The notes under the pieces: generated by a model | Databases searched by the model: none | What the model was told of the DNA's origin: nothing | What the model saw: only the letters and a program-made list of their open reading frames with translations | In this document: one piece after another, positions 53,463 through 62,219 of the stretch | How positions within the stretch are numbered: the stretch's first letter is position 1 | Layout of the letters: every line of letters starts with the position of its first letter | Assembly: GCF_900114605.1 (NCBI RefSeq) | Contig: NZ_FOTP01000001.1 | Location: forward strand, 1,550,001 to 1,614,000 | Length of the DNA: 64,000 nt | From: Bradyrhizobium sp. NFR13 | Lineage (GTDB): Bacteria > Pseudomonadota > Alphaproteobacteria > Rhizobiales > Xanthobacteraceae | Direction of reading: 5' to 3' | Translations under genes and position numbers: made by a program

Positions 53463-54143
53463 CTATGTTTTTGGCTTCGTCGCCAGCCAGATGACGTGAC
53501 GGGCGCCACCGCGTGTGCCAGTGGCGCGGATCTTGATTTCCTCGGCGTTGAAGCCTGCCTTGCCGAGCAGTGCCGTGAATTTATCATATGGAAATGACGA
53601 CCAGACGGCCAGTACGCCGCCCGGACTGAGCGCGGCGTGGGCCGCGCGCAACCCTTTCAGATCATAGAGCGCATCGTTCGATTTTCGCGTCAGGCCTTCG
53701 GGCCCGTTATCGACGTCGAGCAGGATCGCATCATATTTGCCGCGCGCACCGGCGATGGCTTTAACGACATCGCCTTCGATAATCTCCACACGCGGATCGC
53801 TCAGGCTGTCGCCAGATAGCTCGGCCATTGGGCCACGCGCCCAGGCGACGATTGCGGGTACCAGTTCGACCACGGTGATCTTCGCTTTCGGGCCGAGCAC
53901 CTTTAGCGCAGCGCGCAATGTAAAGCCCATGCCATAGCCGCCGATCAAAAGCCGCGGCGCCTTCATGTCCTTGAGACGAAAGCAGGTGAGCGTCGCCAGC
54001 GCTTCCTCGGAGCCAAACAGCCGACTGCTCATTAACTCGTTCTGGCCGAGCTTGATGGTGAACTCGTGCCCGCGCTGCATCAGGCGTAGCGGCACGCCGC
54101 CGCCGGGTACTTCGGTTGTATCGATCAGTTTCCAGGGAAGCAC
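53463..54143 (-). CDS. Spermidine synthase-like SAM-dependent methyltransferase
   Basis: The 226-residue product begins at a GTG (54143). It has the spermidine-synthase-like Rossmann fold: LLIGGYGMGFTLRAAL (SAM loop), ITVVELVPAIVAWARG (acidic Glu for the ribose), EIIEGDVVKAIAG and ILLDVDNGPEGLT (catalytic-site Asp region). The N-terminal tetramerisation part is short, so true polyamine synthesis is doubtful. Proteins of this kind are often labelled spermidine synthase without proof. Confidence 0.72.
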   Translation of the reverse strand: MLPWKLIDTTEVPGGGVPLRLMQRGHEFTIKLGQNELMSSRLFGSEEALATLTCFRLKDMKAPRLLIGGYGMGFTLRAALKVLGPKAKITVVELVPAIVAWARGPMAELSGDSLSDPRVEIIEGDVVKAIAGARGKYDAILLDVDNGPEGLTRKSNDALYDLKGLRAAHAALSPGGVLAVWSSFPYDKFTALLGKAGFNAEEIKIRATGTRGGARHVIWLATKPKT

Positions 54144-54556
54144 GGGTGTCTTTCATCAAGCGATTGCGCGGTGGCCGGTGGTAGCGCGAGAACCGAGTTC
54201 TGCGCAACTCGCCTATCATGCAAGGGCCCTACAGCAATTGAGCTCGTTCGTATCGCAGGACTTTCAATTGCAGCGCGCGATCAGACGTAGAGTTCCGGTC
54301 TTCGGAATAGCCCCAACACATCGCTGCATCTTTTTTAAAGAGAGTACTTCGCTCGACAGCTCCGTTCGCCGTTTTTAACGGGCGGATAACTAACCGAACG
54401 AGTTGTGCCGACGCATGGATAGAACGGAATTGCAAACGGTATCTGGTGCTTCTAAGCAGAATGAAGACCAATGCATCTTCGGGTTGCGCGTTGCGCGGCA
54501 AGACGAAGACGCTTTCGTCGGGGCCGAATGAGCTTCAACTCATCGAGAGGAATAGA
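54144..54556. other. Gene-free spacer upstream of a Gly-rich exported protein
   Basis: This 413-bp stretch has no convincing gene. It contains a run of A/T (TTTTTTAAAG near 54330), several CG-containing repeats, and an open frame running into the downstream gene without a ribosome site. The long leader may carry the promoter and 5' UTR of the next gene; I could not identify the boxes. Confidence 0.5.
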
Positions 54557-54886
54557 ATGACCAGAATTCTGCACCTGATGGCGGCATGTCTCGTCGCCAT
54601 GTTTATCGTCTCGACGCAGGCAAGTGCTGCGCCGATGATGGGCCAAAGCATCGCTGTCGAAGCGCACGTGATCCCGATCGCGGGCGGCTGCGGTCCGAAC
54701 GGCTGGCGCGGTCCCTATGGCGGCTGCCGCTATACGCCTTATTACGGCCCGCTCCCGGGCGGCTACTATCAGGAAGCTCCGGTGATGGGTAATGGCTGCC
54801 CTCCCGGTTACTGGCGCGGTCCGTGGGGCCACTGCCGCAACACGCCCTATCACGGCAACCTGCCGGGCGGCGGCTGGAAGCCATGA
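54557..54886 (+). CDS. Exported Gly/Pro/Tyr/Cys-rich protein with duplicated motif
   Basis: The 109-residue product has a signal peptide ([20 protein letters not shown], cut near ASA-AP), then a duplicated segment: [20 protein letters not shown] with PLPGGYYQ, and [20 protein letters not shown] with NLPGGGW. It resembles the GCG_CRPN-type small exported proteins of Bradyrhizobiaceae. GAGAGGAATAG precedes the ATG, and a strong terminator follows. Function unknown; a cell-envelope or metal-binding role is possible. Confidence 0.72.
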   Translation: MTRILHLMAACLVAMFIVSTQASAAPMMGQSIAVEAHVIPIAGGCGPNGWRGPYGGCRYTPYYGPLPGGYYQEAPVMGNGCPPGYWRGPWGHCRNTPYHGNLPGGGWKP

Positions 54887-54942
54887 GCCAAACGTGCGCT
54901 GTGTCGCACGTCGCAGCGCACGGGCTGACTGTCGATCAGCTG

Positions 54943-54970
54943 AAAGGCCAGCCGCAAGGCTGGCCTTTTT
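54943..54970 (+). terminator. Intrinsic terminator after the Gly-rich gene
   Basis: AAAGGCCAGCC pairs with GGCTGGCCTTT around a GCAA tetraloop, followed by further Ts. It separates this gene from hutH. Confidence 0.93.
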
Positions 54971-55046
54971 GTTGCGCGCAAACATTGAAGCGCAGCGTTG
55001 GATGTGTTGCCTTGGGCCATCTACGGGATGGCTTGGAGTTACTTTT

Positions 55047-56573
55047 ATGACGATGCAGTTCACACCGGGTGCGGTGACGCTGGCAGACTGGCAGTCGATC
55101 TATCGGGGTACCGTACCAGTTCTCGATGAGAGCTGTATTCCCCGCATCAATGCCAGTGTTGCGGCAGTTGCCCGGATCGTCGCCAAGGGCGAACCCGTTT
55201 ATGGCATCAATACAGGCTTCGGAAAGCTTGCTCATGTCGGCATAGAAGCCGAAAGCATCACGGCCCTGCAGAAAAACATCGTGCTGTCACATTGCGTTGG
55301 TGTCGGCGATCCGGCGCCAGCGTCGGTGGTGCGCCTGATGATGTGCCTCAAGCTTGCGAGCCTGGCGCAGGGTTTCTCCGGCGTTCGCATGGAGACGGTC
55401 CAGTTGCTCGGCGCCATGATTGCGCATGACATCACGCCCATCGTGCCCGCGCAGGGATCAGTCGGCGCCTCCGGCGATCTGGCCCCGCTCGCGCATATGG
55501 CGTCAGTCATGATCGGCGTCGGCGAGGCGCTGACGAAGTCCGGGCGATTGCCGGCGACGGAGGCGCTCGCCAGTGCGGGTCTGCAGCCGATCGAGCTGCA
55601 GGCCAAGGAAGGACTGGCGCTGCTGAACGGCACGCAGTTCTCAACGGCCTATGCACTTGCGGGACTGTTCGAGGCTGAAGTTCTTTTCAAGACAGCGCTC
55701 GTCAGTGGTGCCTTGTCCACCGATGCCGCGCGGGGGTCTGACACGCCGTTCGATTCGCGCATCCATCAACTGCGCAAGCATGAAGGGCAGATCGTATCGG
55801 CCCAGGCATTGAAGGAACTTCTTGCCGGCAGCGCGATTCGGGAGTCGCACCGCACTGGCGACGTCCGTGTACAGGATCCTTATTGCCTCCGCTGTCAGCC
55901 GCAGGTGATGGGTGCCGCGCTGGACGTTTTGCGACAGGCGGCCACTACGCTTCTTACTGAAGCGAATGGCGTCTCTGATAATCCTCTGGTCTTTGCCGAC
56001 GACGATATCGCGATCTCCGGTGGCAATTTCCATGCGGCGCCGGTTGCTTTTGCGGCGGACATGATGGCGCTTGCGATCTGTGAGATCGGATCGATCTCTG
56101 AGCGTCGGATCGCCATGCTGGTGGATCCGGTGCTATCCGGTGTGCCCGCGTTCCTGACACCGAAGCCGGGGCTCAATTCCGGCTTCATGATCGCGCAAGT
56201 GACGGCAGCGGCGCTGGTATCGGAGAACAAGCAGCGGGCTTATCCTGCCAGCGTCGATTCGATTCCGACATCGGCCAATCAGGAAGATCATGTCTCGATG
56301 GCCGCCCATGCAGCGCGCCGGCTACTCCCGATGATCGAGAATGCAATGGCCGTCATCGCCATCGAGCTGCTGGCGGGCGCGCAAGGCTGTGATTTCCATG
56401 CGCCGCTCAAGTCCAGCGATCATCTGGAAAGCGTTCGGGAATGCATCCGGGCCGAGGTGGCTCATCTCGACGATGACCGATATTTTCACGACGACATCCA
56501 GAAATCGCTTCGCCTCGTGCGATCCGGCGCGATCGTTGCGGCAGCGCATCTCGACGCGATCCCCGGTGTCTAG
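55047..56573 (+). CDS. hutH: Histidine ammonia-lyase
   Basis: The 508-residue enzyme converts histidine to urocanate and ammonia, the first step of histidine use. It has the MIO-forming Ala-Ser-Gly (141-143 in [14 protein letters not shown]), the tyrosine loop [11 protein letters not shown] at 52-62, and the C-terminal [17 protein letters not shown]-like segment (here [16 protein letters not shown]). Length is normal. The start ATG at 55047 has GGAG upstream; a longer open frame before it passes through the preceding terminator. No hutU, hutI, hutG or hutC is adjacent. A tyrosine or phenylalanine ammonia-lyase is less likely. Confidence 0.9.
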   Translation: MTMQFTPGAVTLADWQSIYRGTVPVLDESCIPRINASVAAVARIVAKGEPVYGINTGFGKLAHVGIEAESITALQKNIVLSHCVGVGDPAPASVVRLMMCLKLASLAQGFSGVRMETVQLLGAMIAHDITPIVPAQGSVGASGDLAPLAHMASVMIGVGEALTKSGRLPATEALASAGLQPIELQAKEGLALLNGTQFSTAYALAGLFEAEVLFKTALVSGALSTDAARGSDTPFDSRIHQLRKHEGQIVSAQALKELLAGSAIRESHRTGDVRVQDPYCLRCQPQVMGAALDVLRQAATTLLTEANGVSDNPLVFADDDIAISGGNFHAAPVAFAADMMALAICEIGSISERRIAMLVDPVLSGVPAFLTPKPGLNSGFMIAQVTAAALVSENKQRAYPASVDSIPTSANQEDHVSMAAHAARRLLPMIENAMAVIAIELLAGAQGCDFHAPLKSSDHLESVRECIRAEVAHLDDDRYFHDDIQKSLRLVRSGAIVAAAHLDAIPGV

Positions 56574-56588
56574 AGCGCAGGAGAGCAG

Positions 56589-57920
56589 TTAGCCGATTGC
56601 AGTCTTGATCACGCTCAGCAATTCCTGGAATGGCTCGGCACAGGACGGATCGGTCGGATGCTGTTGCAACACGTCATAGATCTTGGGCACGAGCTGGACG
56701 GCCTGGTCCAGTTCACTGTCGCGGCCGGGCTGATAGCCGCCCATCAGGCGAAGGTCGCGGGTGTCCTCGAAACGCGCGATCATGGCGCGCAGCTTGCGCA
56801 CCAGGTTCGCTTCCTCCGGCGACCACACATGCTGGCCGAGGCGTGAGACCGATGAAAGCACATTGACGGCCGGATAGCGGCCCTGATCGGCGACGTCACG
56901 GTCCAGTATGATATGTCCGTCCAGCGTGCCGCGCACCGTATCCGCCACGGGCTCGTTGTGGTCGTCGCCGTCGACCAGCACGGCAAAGACGCCGGTGATG
57001 CAGCCCTGACCTTCGAGGCCCGGTCCTGAACGCTCCAGCAGTCGTGGGAGTTCGCTGAAGACACTCGGCGCATAGCCGCGTGCGATCGCCGGCTCGCCGG
57101 TGGCGAGTGCGACTTCGCGCGATGCATGCGCGAAGCGTGTCATCGAATCGACGATCAGCAGCACCGATTCGCCGCGATCACGGAAATATTCGGCGATCGT
57201 CATCGCTGTCTTCGGCGCAAGCCGCCGCATCATCGGGCTTTCGTCACTGGTCGAGACGACCGTGATGGCTCGCGACTTGTGATGCACCAGCGCTTCTTCG
57301 AGAAATTCACGCACTTCGCGGCCACGCTCGCCGACCAGCGCGGTGACGACCGTGTCGAAGCCGGAGCCACGCGCCAGCATCGAGAGCAACGTGGTCTTGC
57401 CGACGCCGGAACCGGCGAAAATGCCGATGCGCTGGCCGACGCAAAGCGGGGTAAAGAGATCCACGACGCGAACGCCGGTGCGCAGCGGCTTGCTGACGCG
57501 CGAGCGACTCATGGCCGGCGGAGGATTGGCATCCGTCTGCATCTCGCGCTCGCCGACCGGCATGTCGCCGGCGCCATCCAGTGGCTCGCCGAGGGCGTTG
57601 ATGACGCGGCCTTTCCAGGCCGGATGTGGGGATAATGTCTTGGGCGGCATTCGGAAAGCGGGAACGCCGAGGCCGGCAGCAAAGTGGGAATCGAACGGTT
57701 TGGCCGTCACGCCGTCATTATCGATTCGCACGACCTCACCGAGATGAACCTGCTTGTCGATCTCCAGCCCGATCAATTCACCGAGTCTGACATAGCGCGA
57801 CAGGCCGGAGACGCGAAAATGCGTCGGCGTCACCTCGGACACCATGCCGCCGACACGAACCGTGGGCACGTCCCGGCGCAGGGTCGCGATGGTCGATTCG
57901 AGTTTTTCAAGCGCGTTCAT
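56589..57920 (-). CDS. fliI: Flagellum-specific ATP synthase FliI
   Basis: The 443-residue ATPase powers export of flagellar proteins through the type III apparatus in the cytoplasmic membrane. Walker A is GIFAGSGVGKTTLLSML; Walker B and nearby catalytic residues lie in VLLIVDSMTRFAHASREV; the ARG-type APSVFSELPRLLERSG segment is conserved. GGGAG lies six bases before the ATG at 57920. It is on the minus strand after flgF, as in the rhizobial flagellar cluster. Confidence 0.96.
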   Translation of the reverse strand: MNALEKLESTIATLRRDVPTVRVGGMVSEVTPTHFRVSGLSRYVRLGELIGLEIDKQVHLGEVVRIDNDGVTAKPFDSHFAAGLGVPAFRMPPKTLSPHPAWKGRVINALGEPLDGAGDMPVGEREMQTDANPPPAMSRSRVSKPLRTGVRVVDLFTPLCVGQRIGIFAGSGVGKTTLLSMLARGSGFDTVVTALVGERGREVREFLEEALVHHKSRAITVVSTSDESPMMRRLAPKTAMTIAEYFRDRGESVLLIVDSMTRFAHASREVALATGEPAIARGYAPSVFSELPRLLERSGPGLEGQGCITGVFAVLVDGDDHNEPVADTVRGTLDGHIILDRDVADQGRYPAVNVLSSVSRLGQHVWSPEEANLVRKLRAMIARFEDTRDLRLMGGYQPGRDSELDQAVQLVPKIYDVLQQHPTDPSCAEPFQELLSVIKTAIG

Positions 57921-57948
57921 CAAGCTCTCCCGCCGGTCACGTCAGGCA

Positions 57949-58719
57949 TCAGGCTTTTGGATCGCCCAGCGTGCGAATGGCGCTTTGCATTGTGCCTTCG
58001 GAGTTGTCGATCAATGAGCTGACGCTCTGGAAGGTGCGCTGTGCGGTCATCATCTGCGTGAGTTCGGTCAGTGGATCGACATTCGATCCCTCGACGTAAC
58101 CCTGCTGAAAGCCCACGGTAACGAAATCGAGCGCGGCGGTCGCCGGCTTGCTGGGAATCACGCCCGAAGTTCCGAACCGTTCCAGTTTTGCGTCCGGGGG
58201 AATGTCAAACAGACCAAGCTGACCGACCTGGACCCTGCCCTGCGAAATGGTGCCGTCGCGCACGATCGTCAGCGGGCCGGCATCGGGATCGACGATGATC
58301 GGCGTACCGCCCGAATCGAGCACAGGATAGCCGGTGATGGTCTGGAGCTGCCCGTTGATATCGATCTGCATGCGGCCGTCGCGCGTATAAACAGTACCGT
58401 TAGGGCCGGCAAACGCCATCCAGGTCGTGTGGCCTGGATCGGTTCCGCCGGGATAAGCGGCTCTGCTATTCCCGACAACAGCGACGTCCAGCGTATTGCC
58501 GGTCTGTGTGATGGCGCCTTCCTTGCGCGAGATGAAATTCTCGCCGGGCGAGGAGAAGGCGACTGCCTGCGTCGCGGCGCGCGACATAGCAGTCTCGAAT
58601 TTCACGGCATCGGCACGAAACGCGGCCGTTTTCATATTGGCCATATTGTTCGCGATGGTTTCGAGCCGCTTCTCGAGCGAGACCTGGGCCGAGAGGCTGA
58701 CATAGAGCGCTGATTGCAT
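57949..58719 (-). CDS. flgF: Flagellar basal-body rod protein FlgF
   Basis: The 256-residue proximal rod protein is exported by the flagellar type III system. It has the rod-family N-terminus (ALYVSLSAQVSLEKRLETIA, then NNMANMKTAAFRAD), the flagellar-basal-body middle part (TRDGRMQIDINGQL), and the C-terminal coiled heptads VDPLTELTQMMTAQRTFQSV. No signal peptide, as expected. It lies between fliI and the DUF1217 gene on the minus strand, 28 bp from fliI. Confidence 0.93.
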   Translation of the reverse strand: MQSALYVSLSAQVSLEKRLETIANNMANMKTAAFRADAVKFETAMSRAATQAVAFSSPGENFISRKEGAITQTGNTLDVAVVGNSRAAYPGGTDPGHTTWMAFAGPNGTVYTRDGRMQIDINGQLQTITGYPVLDSGGTPIIVDPDAGPLTIVRDGTISQGRVQVGQLGLFDIPPDAKLERFGTSGVIPSKPATAALDFVTVGFQQGYVEGSNVDPLTELTQMMTAQRTFQSVSSLIDNSEGTMQSAIRTLGDPKA

Positions 58720-58720
58720 T

Positions 58721-59503
58721 TTATTGTCCGAGTTTCAGGTTCTGCAGGGTGGTCAGCACATCCGTGCTGAGGCCCATTTCAAGCGGCTGCGTGATGAGGA
58801 TGCTTGGAGTCGACTGTGCGGTGGACGTTCCGTTCTCCGTCTCCCACATCGCCGAAAAACGCTGCAGGAACTTGTGCAGTTTCTCGGGGGTCCGGAAATC
58901 CGTGATGTCGATTTTCGCGCTGAGCATATTCGCCTGTTTGTCGACATCCGCCATCGAGGTCATCGATGAGACGCCCAGCGCGATCTGAGCGACCTTGAGC
59001 AGCGCTGGATCCGCGAGAATCTGATAGATGTTGGTGATCTTGGGCGCCTTGCGCTCGAAGTAGAGTGCCAGACGCACGCCTTCATTCTGCGATCCGGCAT
59101 CTTCCTCGAGTTGCTGCCGAACGTATTTCTCGACAGTGCCGACCTGCGCGGCGGTCGTACTCGTCGCCTCGTCACCCAGCTTGGCGAAGTCGAACGCGGT
59201 TGCGAACTCGCTATAGCGGGTGTCGGAAAGTTTGTTGGCAAACGTGGTCGCGCTGGCGACACCTTCCGTGAGAACCCTGTGCATGAAGGCCTTGGCATAG
59301 GTCATGTCGCTCAGCCCGTAGGCCTTCATGGCATAGCTGAACAGCCGATAATCACCGATGAATTCGTCGATCGTCTTCACATCGCGGATGTGTGACAGGT
59401 AGTACTCCGTATCCTTCGACACGTCCGGCTTCTCCATCGTCTGTTGCAGCGATTTGACGATGTTCTTGGAGATCAGCTGGTAGCTTGCGATTGTCGAGAG
59501 CAT
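58721..59503 (-). CDS. DUF1217 flagellar-cluster protein
   Basis: The 260-residue protein (start MLSTIASYQLISKNI; the frame opens 22 codons earlier) is helix-rich. Repeated segments such as DEFIGDYRLFSYAMKAYGLS, ERKAPKITNIYQILADPALL and FRTPEKLHKFLQRFSAMWE are the DUF1217 pattern. This family is confined largely to alphaproteobacterial flagellar loci and corresponds to the unnamed gene between motA and flgF in Sinorhizobium. Its role is not known to me; export or rod assembly is likely. It abuts flgF. Confidence 0.85.
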   Translation of the reverse strand: MLSTIASYQLISKNIVKSLQQTMEKPDVSKDTEYYLSHIRDVKTIDEFIGDYRLFSYAMKAYGLSDMTYAKAFMHRVLTEGVASATTFANKLSDTRYSEFATAFDFAKLGDEATSTTAAQVGTVEKYVRQQLEEDAGSQNEGVRLALYFERKAPKITNIYQILADPALLKVAQIALGVSSMTSMADVDKQANMLSAKIDITDFRTPEKLHKFLQRFSAMWETENGTSTAQSTPSILITQPLEMGLSTDVLTTLQNLKLGQ

Positions 59504-59661
59504 CAGAAATGGGTTCCCAGTCTGCGGGCGGGCGCATGGGGCGAGACTGGCCTCAAACTCCCCGGACAAGCTTGCGCGGGGCTGGTCGCCGCAGGCCGAT
59601 GTCAGCCTCGTGCAAGCATCGTTGCCTAAGTGAATTGCATCCTCAATTTGGAGCGGTGCGC

Positions 59662-60567
59662 TTGAGCATTCTCTTTGGTGTCATAATCACACTCGCCAGT
59701 CTGATCGGCGGGTTCACCGCGATGGGCGGACATCTCAGCGTGATATGGCAGCCCTGGGAATTCGTCATCATCATGGGGATGTCGCTGGGCACCTATGTCA
59801 TTGCGAATCCTTGGAAAACCGTAGTCGACACCGGCCGCGCCACCGTGCAGGCGTTGACGGTCGCGGTGCCGAAGCAGCGCCATTACCTCGACTTGCTCGG
59901 GCTTTTGCATTCGCTGATGCGGGAAGTGCGGAACAAGGGCCGTAATGAGGTGGAGGCCCATATCGACGATCCATCATCGTCAGAAATATTCACCGCCTTC
60001 CCGACCATTCTCGCCAATGAGCCGCTTCTGCACTTCATCTGCGACTACTTCCGCCTGATCATCATGGGCAGCGCACGGCCGCATGAGATCGAAGCGCTGA
60101 TGGACGAGGAAATCGAAACCATCGTTCGCAGCAAAATGAAGCCATATGGCTCGTTGATGATGGTTGCCGAAGGCCTGCCGGCTCTCGGTATCGTCGCCGC
60201 GGTTCTCGGCGTCATCAAGGCGATGGGCGCTCTCGACCAATCCCCGAAACTGCTCGGCGGCTTTATCGGTGCCGCGCTGGTTGGCACCTTTGCGGGCATT
60301 TTCCTGTCCTACGGCCTTGTCGCGCCGCTCGCCCACAAGATCAAGCTGGTGCGTGAGCAGCGCGCCCGCATGTATGTGATCGTCAAACAGTCCTTGCTGG
60401 CTTTCATGAATGGGGCATTGCCACAGATTGCCATCGAGCACGGCCGCAAGATGATCGGTCCCGCCGAGCGGCCGTCGATCGATGTGGTCGAAAGCGAAAC
60501 TATCTCGGGCGGTCCTGCAAAAGCAGCGCCCGCTGAACCGGCGGCGAAGGCGGGAGCGCGGGCTTGA
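59662..60567 (+). CDS. motA: Flagellar motor stator protein MotA
   Basis: The 301-residue four-helix inner-membrane protein forms the proton channel with MotB and transmits force to FliG. The N-terminus (SILFGVIITLASLIGGFTAM), the cytoplasmic loop with RPHEIEALMDEEIE, and helices three and four (GLPALGIVAAVLGVIKAMGA with the proton-path Pro) are present. I chose TTG 59662 because GGAG lies eight bases before it and because this matches other MotA starts; a GTG at 59656 is too close. The C-terminal tail is Ala/Pro-rich. No motB is adjacent. It overlaps fliM by one base (TGATG). Confidence 0.92.
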   Translation: MSILFGVIITLASLIGGFTAMGGHLSVIWQPWEFVIIMGMSLGTYVIANPWKTVVDTGRATVQALTVAVPKQRHYLDLLGLLHSLMREVRNKGRNEVEAHIDDPSSSEIFTAFPTILANEPLLHFICDYFRLIIMGSARPHEIEALMDEEIETIVRSKMKPYGSLMMVAEGLPALGIVAAVLGVIKAMGALDQSPKLLGGFIGAALVGTFAGIFLSYGLVAPLAHKIKLVREQRARMYVIVKQSLLAFMNGALPQIAIEHGRKMIGPAERPSIDVVESETISGGPAKAAPAEPAAKAGARA

Positions 60568-61502
60568 TGTCAGAAGTGAAGTCAGGCCGCGTGGATCAAG
60601 GATCGGATCAACTCCTCGGAGCGGCCGGAATTTCCGTCGAACGCATGCCGATGCTGCATGTGATCTTCGACCAGATGACGAATCTCTGCGCCGAAAGCCT
60701 GCGCTCGATGTCGCCGTCGCAGTCCTATTTCTCGCTGAGCAGCGTGGGAAGCGATCGTCTTTCCGATATCCTCGATCGCTATGAGGGCGAAGCCATTGCC
60801 GCGGTCTTCTACGCACAGGCATGGGACGCCCGTATCCTGATCGGGTTCGATCGCGATTTCGTCTATACGATGATCGAGCTGCTGTTCGGCGCCGACGGTG
60901 CGGAGCCGCCGCTCGACATGCCGCGGGTATTCTCGAATGTGGAGATGCACGTTGCGCAGTCGCTGTTCGAGCGCTTCGGCAAGGCGTTGCAATCTTCCTT
61001 CGATCGCGCTTCCGAGGTCACGTTCAGCCTGGAACGCGTCGAGACGCGCATGGATTATCTCGCGATCGGTCGTCTCAACAACATGGCCGTGTGCGCGAAG
61101 ATCCTGCTGCAAGGTCTCGACCGCGGCGGCGAGATGTTCATTGTCATTCCTCACGCGGCGCTCAATCCGATCCGGCAGGCACTGTCGCAGATCGTATCCG
61201 GCGAATCGGCGTCCACCGATCCGAACTGGAGCCGTCAGCTGCATAGCGAGATCAAGCGAACCGAAGTCGTGCTGAAGGCCGTTCTCGAGGAGCGACCGTT
61301 CACTCTCGGCGAGGTTGCGAAGTTTCACGTCGGCCAGGTGCTCAAGCTCAATGCCACGCCGGACACCATGGTTCGCCTCGAATGTAATGATCAACGTCTG
61401 TTCTGGTGCCAACTCGGCCAGATGAACGGCGTTTACTCGCTGCAGGTCAAGGAATCGGCCGACCAAAAACGGGAATTCATCGATGGTATCCTATCTCGTT
61501 GA
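60567..61502 (+). CDS. fliM: Flagellar motor switch protein FliM
   Basis: The 311-residue C-ring protein sets the rotation direction in response to CheY-P. The middle domain (TNLCAESLRSMSPSQSYFSL; MPRVFSNVEMHVAQSLFERF) and the C-terminal SpoA fold (LGEVAKFHVGQVLKLNATPD) are clear. The usual N-terminal CheY-binding motif (LSQxEIDALL) is not visible; residues 1-25 read instead GRVDQGSDQLLGAAGIS, a feature that may reflect the rhizobial system, where motors turn one way only. It overlaps the next gene by 20 bp. Confidence 0.92.
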   Translation: MSEVKSGRVDQGSDQLLGAAGISVERMPMLHVIFDQMTNLCAESLRSMSPSQSYFSLSSVGSDRLSDILDRYEGEAIAAVFYAQAWDARILIGFDRDFVYTMIELLFGADGAEPPLDMPRVFSNVEMHVAQSLFERFGKALQSSFDRASEVTFSLERVETRMDYLAIGRLNNMAVCAKILLQGLDRGGEMFIVIPHAALNPIRQALSQIVSGESASTDPNWSRQLHSEIKRTEVVLKAVLEERPFTLGEVAKFHVGQVLKLNATPDTMVRLECNDQRLFWCQLGQMNGVYSLQVKESADQKREFIDGILSR

Positions 61503-61767
61503 CATCATCCTTTTCGCAGCTCTGCTCTTCACGAGCATCCGCGTCACCAAGATGCATCGTGAGCTCGTGAAGTTGCGCGCGCATCAGGGGGAGTTCACCG
61601 CCGTGGTCGGCAAGACCAATGAGACGGTGGACGACATGGTGGTGATGGTCCGCGAGTTCAGTTCGGAGGGGCGGCAAATGGTCCAGGCCCTCGGCGACAA
61701 GATCGACGAGGCGCGCAAGGCCATCGCGGAAATCGACACCCGTACAGCGGCGCAGAATCCGGCTTAG
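61483..61767 (+). CDS. DUF6468 flagellar-cluster membrane protein
   Basis: The 94-residue protein has one N-terminal helix (YLVDIILFAALLFTSIRV) followed by a long amphipathic helix (TNETVDDMVVMVREFSSEGR). It fits DUF6468, a small family found in alphaproteobacterial flagellar operons. Its ATG is inside the end of fliM, so translation is coupled. Function unknown; a role in motor placement or assembly has been suggested for related proteins (from memory, uncertain). Confidence 0.75.
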   Translation: MVSYLVDIILFAALLFTSIRVTKMHRELVKLRAHQGEFTAVVGKTNETVDDMVVMVREFSSEGRQMVQALGDKIDEARKAIAEIDTRTAAQNPA

Positions 61768-61800
61768 GCCAAGATCTGAGTTTTCAAGAAGGCAGGGGAT

Positions 61801-62193
61801 ATGAAGCAACCATTCGACATCGATCCAGTAAGCGCAGCGCCCGCTACCGATTCGCTCAAGGCCGAAGGCGCGTCGTTCGGCAAACTGGCCGATCTTGCGG
61901 CTCGCGCTGCCGAGGAAACCAGCCGGCTGACGAATCTTGAACCTATCCTGCGCATCCCGGTCACGGTGCAGGTCCTGCTCGGCTCAGCCACCATGCCGGT
62001 CGCGGATCTCATGAAGCTTGGCCGGGGCGCAGTGATCCCGCTCGATCATCGCGTGGGTGAACCTGTCGAAGTCGTCGTGAACGGACGCATCGTCGCGCGC
62101 GGCGCAGTCGTCGTCGTGGAAGACGAAAATTCGCGTTTCGGTGTATCGCTGACGGAAATCGTCGGAGGAGCGGCCGGGGATCCGGACGCCTAA
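61801..62193 (+). CDS. fliN: Flagellar motor switch protein FliN
   Basis: The 130-residue C-ring protein has a variable N-terminus of about 45 residues and a SpoA domain (ILRIPVTVQVLLGSATMPVA; DLMKLGRGAVIPLDHRVGEP; VVVNGRIVARGAVVVVEDEN). It works with FliM and FliG at the export gate and switch. It follows the DUF6468 gene by 33 bp and precedes fliG by 26 bp. Confidence 0.95.
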   Translation: MKQPFDIDPVSAAPATDSLKAEGASFGKLADLAARAAEETSRLTNLEPILRIPVTVQVLLGSATMPVADLMKLGRGAVIPLDHRVGEPVEVVVNGRIVARGAVVVVEDENSRFGVSLTEIVGGAAGDPDA

Positions 62194-62219
62194 AGAGATT
62201 TTCCTAAAGAGATATTCCC

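Noticed and set aside
54792-55046. N-terminal extension of hutH
   Set aside because: It would pass through the intrinsic terminator of the previous gene and overlap its coding end; HutH proteins start at the ATG at 55047.
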